55,851 nucleotides of DNA. Origin: Actinomycetes bacterium. GTDB taxonomy: Bacteria; Actinomycetota; Actinomycetes; Actinomycetales; Cellulomonadaceae. A program made the translations under genes and the position numbers. Location of the stretch: NCBI GenBank assembly GCA_021793115.1, contig JAJYTJ010000002.1, positions 1-55,851 on the forward strand. Reading direction: 5' to 3'. Shown here one piece after another: positions 16,181 through 23,386 of this stretch. Under the pieces are notes generated by a model. It was not told where the DNA came from. It was given only the letters and a program-made list of their open reading frames with translations, and did no database searches. The first letter of the stretch is position 1; every line of letters starts with the position of its first letter.

Positions 16181-17458
16181 ATGTCTCGCACTCGCATCGG
16201 CGCCGTAGCCCTCGCGGCCGTCGGCGCCCTCGTCCTCGCCGCCTGCTCGAGCGGCGGTTCCGGGGCGTCGGCGACCTCCGGCCCCGCCGGTAGCGCGGCC
16301 GCGGCCCAGCCCGTCACCATCACGTACTCGAACTTCATCTCCAACGGCGGCAACGAGGCCAACCTCGCGAAGATCGTCACCGCGTTCGAGGCGGCGAACC
16401 CCGGCATCACGGTGAACGTCAAGACGCTGCCGTACGCCGACTACTACACCGCGCTGCAGACGGACGTCGCTGCCGGGACGGCGGCGGACGTCGTCGACGT
16501 GGAGTCCGCGACGTACGGCGCCCTGGCGGACAGCGGCGCTCTCGCCGAGCTCAAGGGCGTGGACGCCTCGCTCTACAAGCCGTCCCTCCTGGCGGCCTAC
16601 CAGCGCGACGGCAAGCAGTACGGCCTGCCGAGCTCCTTCTCGACCGTCGTTCTCTTCTACAACAAGGACCTCTTCGACAAGGCCGGCGTCGCGTACCCGA
16701 CGTCGAGCTGGACGTGGGCCGACGAGCAGGCCGCGGCGAAGAAGCTCACCGACCCGGCCGCGGGCGTCTTCGGCGACTACCAGCCGATCTCGTACAACGA
16801 GTTCTACAAGGCGGTCGCGCAGACCGGCGGCTCGTTCCTGTCGAGCGACGGCAAGAAGGCGGCGTTCAACTCCCCGCAGGGCATCGCTGCAGCGCAGTGG
16901 CTCGTCGGCAAGAACGGCACCGTGATGCCGACCGCCGCGCAGGGCGCGGGCACGCCGGACTTCGACAGCAAGCTGTTCCACGACGGCAAGCTCGCGATGT
17001 GGCACACCGGCATCTGGATGTTCGGCGCCAACGCCGACGTCTCGTTCACGTGGGACATCGCGGTCGAGCCCGGTGACACCCAGAAGGCGAGCGCGCTGTT
17101 CTCGAACGCCGTCGCCGTCACCGCGACCTCGAAGCACCAGGAGGCCGCGCAGAAGTTCGCGGAGTACCTGACGTCGTCCAAGACGATGGTCGACACGCGC
17201 CTTGCGGCGGGCTGGGAGCTGCCGACGGTCGCGGACGAGAGCCTGCTCGGTGCGTACCTCACGAAGGGCGACCCGACGAACCGCCAGGCGGTCTTCGACT
17301 CGCTCGACAAGACGGTGCTCGCCCCGTCCATCGGTGCCAACCAGAACCAGATGCAGGACGCAGTCACCGAGAAGCTCACCGAGGCAGCTGCGGGAAGGCT
17401 GTCGGTTCAGGATGCCCTGAGCCAGGCCGAGGCCGAGGTGAACGCGCTGCTCGGCTGA
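16181..17458 (+). CDS. Extracellular sugar-binding lipoprotein (family 1 solute-binding protein)
   Basis: The 425-residue protein has a lipoprotein signal peptide with lipobox LVLAAC; C22 is the predicted lipidated residue. A Ser/Gly/Ala-rich linker follows. The mature part matches MalE-like binding proteins: VTITYSNFISNGGNEANLAK, VVLFYNKDLFDKAG, then MWHTGIWMFG. It would capture the oligosaccharide outside the membrane and deliver it to the two permeases. The ATG at 16181 has AAGGGAGA about 8 bases upstream. The order (both permeases first, binding protein last) is the reverse of the usual one, and a very stable hairpin follows the gene. Confidence 0.93.
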   Translation: MSRTRIGAVALAAVGALVLAACSSGGSGASATSGPAGSAAAAQPVTITYSNFISNGGNEANLAKIVTAFEAANPGITVNVKTLPYADYYTALQTDVAAGTAADVVDVESATYGALADSGALAELKGVDASLYKPSLLAAYQRDGKQYGLPSSFSTVVLFYNKDLFDKAGVAYPTSSWTWADEQAAAKKLTDPAAGVFGDYQPISYNEFYKAVAQTGGSFLSSDGKKAAFNSPQGIAAAQWLVGKNGTVMPTAAQGAGTPDFDSKLFHDGKLAMWHTGIWMFGANADVSFTWDIAVEPGDTQKASALFSNAVAVTATSKHQEAAQKFAEYLTSSKTMVDTRLAAGWELPTVADESLLGAYLTKGDPTNRQAVFDSLDKTVLAPSIGANQNQMQDAVTEKLTEAAAGRLSVQDALSQAEAEVNALLG

Positions 17459-17475
17459 GCCGAGCAGCGCCCGTG

Positions 17476-17507
17476 GGGGTGGCGCCGGCGCTGGTCGGCG
17501 CCACCCC
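17476..17507 (+). terminator. Intra-operon hairpin after the binding-protein gene
   Basis: GGGGTGGCGCC (17476-17486) pairs perfectly with GGCGCCACCCC (17497-17507) around a 10-nt loop. It lies 17 bases after the binding-protein stop and 27 before the GH15 gene on the same strand. Hairpins here commonly act as partial terminators or 3' mRNA stabilisers, allowing more binding protein than hydrolase. Confidence 0.65.
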
Positions 17508-17534
17508 TGTCGGAACGACGGAAGGTACCCACAC

Positions 17535-18632
17535 GTGACCATCGCATCGGTGGCGCGCGTCGCGGAGGCGTCGCTGCAGGTCGTGACCGACCTCCAGCTG
17601 CCGAACGGCGCGTACCCGGCGAGCCCCGACTTCGTCGCCTACCGCGGCTACTGCTGGTTCCGCGACGGCTCGTTCATCGCGGACGGCGTGTCCGCGGCCG
17701 GCGCGCCCGAGTCGGCGACCCGCTTCTTCGGATGGTGCGCCGCCACCATCTCCCGGTACGCGGACCGCATGACGGCCGCGGTCGAGGCGGCCCGCTCGGG
17801 CGCCCCGCTCGCCGACGAGGAGATGCTGCCCGCTCGCTTCACGTTCGACGGCGGCCTCGGCCTCGACCCGTGGTGGGACTTCCAGCTCGACGGGTACGGG
17901 ACGTGGCTCTGGGCCCTCGTCGCGCACCTGCGCCGCCACCACCTGCCCGCTGATCCGTACCTGCCGGCGGTGCGCCTGACGGTCGACTACCTCGTGACCT
18001 CGTGGCACCGGCCCTGCTTCGACTGGTGGGAGGAGCACGCCGAACGCGTGCACGTCTCGACGCTCGGCTGCATCGGCGCCGGCCTGGAGGCGGTGGTCGC
18101 CGCCGGCCTCGTCGACGACGCGCGGGCGGAGGACGCCCGCGCGGCCGCCTCGGACATCCGCGCGCTCGTGCGGTCCGAGGGCACCGTCGACGGCCACCTC
18201 ACCAAGTGGCTCGGTCGCAGCGACGTCGACGGCTCGCTCGCCGCGCTCGTCGCGCCGCTCGGCTGGCTGGCGCCCGACGACCCGGTCGCTGCGGCCACCG
18301 TGGCGGCGATCGAGGGCACACTGGCTGACGACCTCGGCGTGCACCGCTTCGCCGACGACGTGTTCTACGGCGGCGGCCGGTGGCCGCTGCTCACGGCGTT
18401 CCACGGCATGGCGCGGCTGGCGATAGGCGACGAGGCCGGCGCGCGGGCGGACCTCGACTGGATCGTGTCGACCGCGACCCACGAGGGCCTGCTGCCGGAG
18501 CAGGTGTCCGACCGGCTCATCGTCCCCGACGCCCTGCCGCGCTGGACCGACCGCTGGGGCACCGTCGCCACACCCCTGCTCTGGAGCCACGGCGAGTACC
18601 TGCGCCTGTGGGACGCGCTCGGCCAGCCCTGA
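17535..18632 (+). CDS. Glycoside hydrolase family 15 (glucoamylase/isomaltose glucohydrolase-like), cytoplasmic
   Basis: The 365-residue protein is a single (alpha/alpha)6-barrel domain of the GH15 type, much shorter than secreted glucoamylases. Motifs run in family order: YRGYCWFRDGSFIADGV near residue 40, LDGYGTWLWAL near 118, CFDWWEEHAERVHVST with the general acid at E166 or E167, and GLLPEQVS with the probable general base E322. It has no signal peptide and no starch-binding domain, so it acts on short sugars already imported. Compact, single-domain actinobacterial GH15 enzymes include an isomaltose glucohydrolase, which fits this operon. The start has GACGGAAGG upstream. The substrate is inferred, not proved. 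Confidence 0.82.
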   Translation: MTIASVARVAEASLQVVTDLQLPNGAYPASPDFVAYRGYCWFRDGSFIADGVSAAGAPESATRFFGWCAATISRYADRMTAAVEAARSGAPLADEEMLPARFTFDGGLGLDPWWDFQLDGYGTWLWALVAHLRRHHLPADPYLPAVRLTVDYLVTSWHRPCFDWWEEHAERVHVSTLGCIGAGLEAVVAAGLVDDARAEDARAAASDIRALVRSEGTVDGHLTKWLGRSDVDGSLAALVAPLGWLAPDDPVAAATVAAIEGTLADDLGVHRFADDVFYGGGRWPLLTAFHGMARLAIGDEAGARADLDWIVSTATHEGLLPEQVSDRLIVPDALPRWTDRWGTVATPLLWSHGEYLRLWDALGQP

Positions 18633-18649
18633 ATCCTCGAGAGGACACC

Positions 18650-20932
18650 ATGACCCAGCACGACGAGCCGGTGCGCCACCGGCCCTCCGGCGACGGGCAC
18701 CCGTACGCCGCCTCACCCGACCAGCGCGTCCCGGTGCTGCCGCAGGCGGGGGAGCCGTTCGCGGTGGGCGTCGTCGCCTCGCCCGACGTCGAGGCGATCA
18801 CCTGCGAGCTCGCCGGCCCGGACGGCGGGCTCGCCACGGTCCCGATGGAGCCGGGCGCGGTCACCGGGGCGGACGCCGCCGCGCTCGCGGGTGGCGAGGG
18901 CCACCTCGCCGAGGCGCAGGCGGCGCAGGCGCGGGCGTCCGGGACCTGGCGCGCCACCCTCCCGGCGCTGCCGGCGGGGGAGCGCGGCCGCTACCGGTTC
19001 GTCGCCACCATGCGCGACGGGCGGGTGTTGACGGGACCCTGGCACGACGTCAGCGCGGGCGCGTGGGCCGGCGACGGCGGCACGCTCCTGGTCGACGGCC
19101 TGCCCGCCGAGCGCCACCCGCGGGTGGTGCCGGGGTCCGTGGCGTGGTGGCGCGACGCCGAGGGCGTGCGCCGCGCGCGCCTCGCGTTCCGCCTCGAGCC
19201 GCACGAGCACGTCGTCGGCTTCGGCGAGCGCTTCGACTCCCTGGACCAGCGGGGGCGGACGCCCGACGTCGTCGTCTTCGAGCAGTACAAGTCACAGGGC
19301 CGGTTCGGCCGCACGTACCTGCCGATGCCCTTCGCCCATGTCGTCGGCGGCGACGGCTGGGGCTTCCACGTGCGCTCGTCACGGCGCAGCTGGTTCGACG
19401 TCGGCGCCTCGGACGCCGGCCGGCTCGTGGTGGAGGCCGCCGTCGGCCCGGACGGGCGGCTCGAGGTGGACACCTGGGACGGGTCGGTCACCGACGTGCT
19501 GCGGGGCTTCCTCGACGACGTCGGGCACCCGCAGGAGCTGCCGGGCTGGGTCCACGAGCTGTGGGCGTCCGGCAACGAGTGGAACACGCAGGCGATCGCG
19601 ACCGCGCGGATGGACACCCACCGCGAGCTCGACATCCCCGTCGGCGTCGTCGTCGTCGAGGCGTGGAGCGACGAGCTCGGCATCACGATCTTCCGGGACG
19701 CGCGGTACGAGGTGCACGACGACGGGTCGCCGCACCACCTGGGGGACTTCACCTTCCCCGGGGACGGGGCGTGGCCGGACCCGAGGGCGTGGGTCGACGA
19801 CATGCACGCCCGCGGCACCAAGGTGGTGCTCTGGCAGATCCCGCTGCTCAAGACCGCGGGCACGATCGCCCGCGACGACCAGGACTGGCAGCCCGACGAG
19901 ACGCGCCAGGTCCTCGCCGAGGGCGAGGCCCTCGTGACGTCGGGCCACGTGGTCCGCGAGGCGGACGGGACGGCGTACCTCAACCGCGGCTGGTGGTTCC
20001 CCCGGGCGCTCATGCCGGACCTCTCGACCGCGGCCGGCCGCGAGGCCTGGACGGCCTACCGCCGGTACCTGGTCGACGAGCTGGGCATCGACGGGTTCAA
20101 GACCGACGGCGGCGAGCACGCCTGGGGCGACGACCTGCGGTACGCCGACGGACGCCGCGGCGACGAGGGCAACAACCTCAACCCGGTGCACTACGCGCGG
20201 GCCTTCGGCGACCTGCTCCGCTCGGCCGGCAAGGCTCCCGTGACCTTCTCGCGCGCCGGGTTCACCGGGTCGCAGGCCCACGGCGTGTTCTGGGCCGGCG
20301 ACGAGGACTCCACGTGGGAGGCGTTCCGCTCGTCCCTCAACGCCGGCATCTCGGCGGCGGCCTGCGGCATCGTCTACTGGGGCTGGGACATCGCGGGGTT
20401 CTCGGGACCGGTCCCGGACCCGGAACTGTACGCGCGGGCGGTGGCCGCGTCCACGTTCATGCCGGTGATGCAGTACCACTCCGAGTTCCACCACCACCGC
20501 CCACCGCTGCGGGACAGGACCCCGTGGAACGTGGCCGAGGCGGCCGGTGACCCGACGGTGGTCGACGCCTTCCGCCGGTACGCCCACCTGCGCACGCGGC
20601 TGCTGCCGTACCTCGCGGCCCAGGCGGCTGAGTCGGTCCGCACGTCGCGACCGCTCATGCGTGGGCTGTTCGTCGACCACCCCCACGACGAGGCCGTGTG
20701 GGCCCGTCCGCACGAGTTTCAGCTCGGCGACGACGTGCTGGTGAGCCCGGTGACCGAGCCGGGGGTGTCGCACTGGTCGACGTACCTGCCGGCGGGGGAC
20801 TGGGTCGACGCCTGGGACGGGTCGCGGCACCGCGGTGGCCAGGTGGTCGACCGGTCGGCTCCGCGCGACGTCGTCCCGGTGTACCTGCGTGCGGAGGCCG
20901 AGGCCGCGCTGCGTCCGCTCTTCGGCTCCTGA
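18650..20932 (+). CDS. Glycoside hydrolase family 31 (alpha-glucosidase/alpha-xylosidase-like), cytoplasmic
   Basis: The 760-residue protein has an N-terminal beta-sandwich, with FGERFDSLDQRG as the conserved loop, and a TIM barrel. The nucleophile is D486 in GIDGFKTDGGE, and the likely acid/base is D551 in WAGDEDSTW. A C-terminal beta domain follows (MPVMQYHSEFH, then FQLGDDVLVSPV). There is no signal peptide. The KTDGGE nucleophile motif occurs in alpha-xylosidase-type and some alpha-1,6-glucosidase-type GH31 enzymes. With GH15 in the same operon, an isomalto- or isoprimeverose-like sugar is plausible. GAGAGGA about 5 bases before the ATG is a good ribosome-binding site. Confidence 0.88.
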   Translation: MTQHDEPVRHRPSGDGHPYAASPDQRVPVLPQAGEPFAVGVVASPDVEAITCELAGPDGGLATVPMEPGAVTGADAAALAGGEGHLAEAQAAQARASGTWRATLPALPAGERGRYRFVATMRDGRVLTGPWHDVSAGAWAGDGGTLLVDGLPAERHPRVVPGSVAWWRDAEGVRRARLAFRLEPHEHVVGFGERFDSLDQRGRTPDVVVFEQYKSQGRFGRTYLPMPFAHVVGGDGWGFHVRSSRRSWFDVGASDAGRLVVEAAVGPDGRLEVDTWDGSVTDVLRGFLDDVGHPQELPGWVHELWASGNEWNTQAIATARMDTHRELDIPVGVVVVEAWSDELGITIFRDARYEVHDDGSPHHLGDFTFPGDGAWPDPRAWVDDMHARGTKVVLWQIPLLKTAGTIARDDQDWQPDETRQVLAEGEALVTSGHVVREADGTAYLNRGWWFPRALMPDLSTAAGREAWTAYRRYLVDELGIDGFKTDGGEHAWGDDLRYADGRRGDEGNNLNPVHYARAFGDLLRSAGKAPVTFSRAGFTGSQAHGVFWAGDEDSTWEAFRSSLNAGISAAACGIVYWGWDIAGFSGPVPDPELYARAVAASTFMPVMQYHSEFHHHRPPLRDRTPWNVAEAAGDPTVVDAFRRYAHLRTRLLPYLAAQAAESVRTSRPLMRGLFVDHPHDEAVWARPHEFQLGDDVLVSPVTEPGVSHWSTYLPAGDWVDAWDGSRHRGGQVVDRSAPRDVVPVYLRAEAEAALRPLFGS

Positions 20933-20975
20933 GGTGCGCGCCGGCTGCGTGGACGCCGACCCGGACCGGTTCCGG

Positions 20976-21953
20976 CTAGAACCCCTCGGGGTGCTGCGGC
21001 ACGTAGGGCGTGGCGAGGGCCGCGAGCTCGTCGGCGGTGAGCGTGATCTCCAGGGAGGCGATCGCGTCGTCGAGGTGCTCGGGCTTCGTCGCGCCGACGA
21101 TCGGCGCGGTGACCGCCGGCTGCTGGCGCACCCACGCGAGGGCCACCTGCGCCATCGGCACGCCGCGGGCGGCGGCGATCGTGGCCACGGCGTCGACGAT
21201 CGCGCGGTCGGCGGCCTCCTGCTGGTGGTAGAGCGTGGCGCCGAACTCGTCGGCCTGGGTCCGCATGGTCGTCGTGCCCCACGGCCGCGTGACGCGGCCG
21301 CGCGCCAGCGGGCTCCACGGGAGGACGCCGACGCCCTGGTCGAGGCAGAAGGGGTGCATCTCGCGCTCCTCCTCGCGCATGAGGAGGTTGTACTGGTCCT
21401 GCATCGAGACGAACCGGGTCCAGCCGGCCAGGTCCGCCGTGTACTGCATCTTCGCGAACTGCCACGCGAACATCGACGAGGCGCCCAGGTAGCGCGCCTT
21501 GCCGGCCTTCACCACGTCGTGCAGCGCCTCCATGGTCTCCTCGACCGGCACGGTCGGGTCGAAGCGGTGGATCTGGTAGAGGTCGACGTAGTCGGTGCCC
21601 AGCCGGCGCAGGCTGGAGTCGATGGCGTGCATGATGTGCGCCCGTGACAGGCCGGCGCCGTGCGGTCCGCCGTACATGCGGCCGTGGACCTTGGTGGCGA
21701 TGACCACCTCCTCGCGCTGGGCCAGGTCCTTCAGCGCGCGCCCGACGATCTCCTCGCTCGTCCCGTCGGAGTAGACGTCCGCGGTGTCGAACGTGGTGAT
21801 GCCCGACTCGAGCGCCCGCCGCAGGAACGGCCGGCTCTTGTCCTCCGGCAGGCTCCAGGCGTGCGACCCGCGTCCTGGGTCGCCGTAGCTCATGCACCCC
21901 AGGACGATCGCCGACACCCGCAGTCCGCTGGTCCCGAGCTGGATGTACTCCAT
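20976..21953 (-). CDS. Aldo/keto reductase
   Basis: The 325-residue NADPH-dependent oxidoreductase has the full tetrad: D56 and Y61 in [11 protein letters not shown]88 in IATKVHG and H129 in YQIHRFD. The N-terminus [20 protein letters not shown] and the segment [16 protein letters not shown] place it in the AKR branch with large bacterial proteins such as YajO/Tas-like enzymes. It reduces aldehydes or ketones in the cytoplasm; the physiological substrate is unknown. The ATG at 21953 has AAGGAGCG 7 bases upstream. It converges on the GH31 gene 43 bases away, with only a weak 5-bp hairpin between, and is not part of that operon. Confidence 0.92.
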   Translation of the reverse strand: MEYIQLGTSGLRVSAIVLGCMSYGDPGRGSHAWSLPEDKSRPFLRRALESGITTFDTADVYSDGTSEEIVGRALKDLAQREEVVIATKVHGRMYGGPHGAGLSRAHIMHAIDSSLRRLGTDYVDLYQIHRFDPTVPVEETMEALHDVVKAGKARYLGASSMFAWQFAKMQYTADLAGWTRFVSMQDQYNLLMREEEREMHPFCLDQGVGVLPWSPLARGRVTRPWGTTTMRTQADEFGATLYHQQEAADRAIVDAVATIAAARGVPMAQVALAWVRQQPAVTAPIVGATKPEHLDDAIASLEITLTADELAALATPYVPQHPEGF

Positions 21954-21987
21954 CGTGCGCTCCTTCGAAGACGACCCTCGTGGCCGG

Positions 21988-22197
21988 TCACCAGTCTGCC
22001 CCCGGGCGCCGACGTCCCGCCGCGCGACGCCAGGCCAGCCGGAACGTCGCGGAGTCGACCGGCAGCGGCACGTCGAACCGCTCGCCGGGCGCGCCGACGA
22101 CTTTGGGGTGGCCGGTGCTCACGGTTGCGACCTCGGGCCGCACGTGCAGCACGTGCACGAGGCGGGTCTCGCCGGAGCCGTCCGTCCACGCCCACAC
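21988..22197 (-). CDS. Short unassigned open frame, possibly a gene remnant
   Basis: Sixty-nine codons from a GTG at 22197 encode a hydrophilic product (WAWTDGSGETRLVHVLHVRP and on to a basic end). The same frame remains open with sensible codon use for about 18 more codons upstream (ALDRVVDRGLASLGR) but contains no ATG, GTG or TTG there before a TGA at 22257. That suggests a longer protein whose 5' end was lost. No family is recognised. It lies between the aldo/keto reductase promoter and a small membrane-protein gene. Confidence 0.3.
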   Translation of the reverse strand: MWAWTDGSGETRLVHVLHVRPEVATVSTGHPKVVGAPGERFDVPLPVDSATFRLAWRRAAGRRRPGADW

Positions 22198-22254
22198 ACG
22201 GCCGAGGCTGGCCAGGCCGCGGTCGACGACGCGATCGAGCGCATGTCCCGTCCC

Positions 22255-22647
22255 TCAGCCCGGCTGCGACGCGACCCGCGGTCGCCGCAGGGGGCGCGCC
22301 GGGACGAGCAGCGCCACGCCGCTGACCAGGACGGCCGGCAGGAAGAAGAGTCCGATGGTCAGCATGCCGGCGAGGCACAGGAGCCAGAGCGGGACGGTGC
22401 AGGCGACGATCGCGGCCGTCCGGCCGCGGTGCGGCCACAGCGCGTGGGTCGCGACGAGGAGCACAGGCGCCGCGAGCAGCCAGAGCACCCATCGTCCGTT
22501 GACGTCGACGAGGCTGGCGGTCGACGTCGCACCGGCCAACCCACCCCCGCTGTAGGCGGGGAAGCCCAGGAGGAACGCGGCGGCCGCCACGGCGAGCGCG
22601 AGCGCCGCCAGCTGCACCAGGCGCCGGGCGTCGGCGAATCCGCGCAC
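22255..22647 (-). CDS. Small integral membrane protein of unknown function
   Basis: From the GTG at 22647 this encodes about 130 residues with four hydrophobic segments: LVQLAALALAVAAAAFLLGF, WVLWLLAAPVLLVATHALW, TAAIVACTVPLWLLCLAGML and GLFFLPAVLVSGVALLVP. It ends in a basic tail. An alternative ATG at 22725 would overlap the 3' end of kdpE by 26 bases and add a charged N-terminus; neither start has a convincing ribosome-binding site. It follows kdpE on the same strand and could be the last gene of the kdpDE transcript. No family is recognised. Confidence 0.5.
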   Translation of the reverse strand: MRGFADARRLVQLAALALAVAAAAFLLGFPAYSGGGLAGATSTASLVDVNGRWVLWLLAAPVLLVATHALWPHRGRTAAIVACTVPLWLLCLAGMLTIGLFFLPAVLVSGVALLVPARPLRRPRVASQPG

Positions 22648-22699
22648 CGCCCCAGGGTGGTCCCGCGGCGCGACGGCCGCCAGGCCGGTGGCCCGCCGC

Positions 22700-23386
22700 C
22701 TACGGCTCGAAGTGGTAGCCCGCACCCGGGTGCGTGATGACGTGCCGGGGGTTGGCCGGGTCGACCTCGAGCTTGCGGCGCAGCTGGGCGCTGTAGACCC
22801 GCAGGTAGTTGGTCTCCTCGGCGTAGCCCGGGCCCCACACGGCCTGCAGCAGCTGCACGCGTGGCACGAGCCGGCCGGCGTTGCGCACGAGCACCTCGAG
22901 CATGGCCCACTCGGTGGGCGTGAGGCGCACCTCGGCGCCGCCGCGCAGCACCAGGCGCCGGGCGAGGTCGATCTCGAGGTCGCCGGCGACGACGACCGTG
23001 TCGCTGGCCTCGTCGACCGGCTGGGCGCGCCGCACGGCCGCGCGCAGCCGCGCGAGCAGCTCGTCCATGCCGAACGGCTTGGTGACGTAGTCGTCCGCGC
23101 CCGCGTCCAGGGCGTCCACCTTGTCCTCGCCGTGCTGCCGCGCGGACAGCACGACGATCGGGACCCGCGTCCAGCCGCGCAGGCCGGTGATGACCTCGAG
23201 GCCGCTCATGTCCGGCAGGCCCAGGTCGAGCAGCACCACGTCCGGGTGCCACGCGGCGGCCTCGCGCAGCGCGGACCGGCCGTCGGTGCTCACGCGCACG
23301 TCCCAGCCCACGGCGCGCAGCGTGATCGCCAGCGCCCGGGCCAGGCCCGCCTCGTCGTCGACGACGAGCACGCGCGACTGCGTCAC
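22700..23386 (-). CDS. kdpE: KdpE response regulator
   Basis: The 228-residue OmpR/PhoB-type regulator has a receiver domain (phospho-acceptor D54 in DVVLLDLGLPDMSG, with the conserved YVTKPF lysine near 103) and a winged-helix DNA-binding domain (about 130-228; LTPTEWAMLEVLVRNAGRLV and RVYSAQLRRKLE). Paired with KdpD it activates the potassium-uptake operon under potassium limitation. The GTG at 23386 overlaps the kdpD stop (GTGA), so kinase and regulator are coupled. Its likely sites are the CTGACG motifs between 25983 and 26083. Confidence 0.95.
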   Translation of the reverse strand: MTQSRVLVVDDEAGLARALAITLRAVGWDVRVSTDGRSALREAAAWHPDVVLLDLGLPDMSGLEVITGLRGWTRVPIVVLSARQHGEDKVDALDAGADDYVTKPFGMDELLARLRAAVRRAQPVDEASDTVVVAGDLEIDLARRLVLRGGAEVRLTPTEWAMLEVLVRNAGRLVPRVQLLQAVWGPGYAEETNYLRVYSAQLRRKLEVDPANPRHVITHPGAGYHFEP

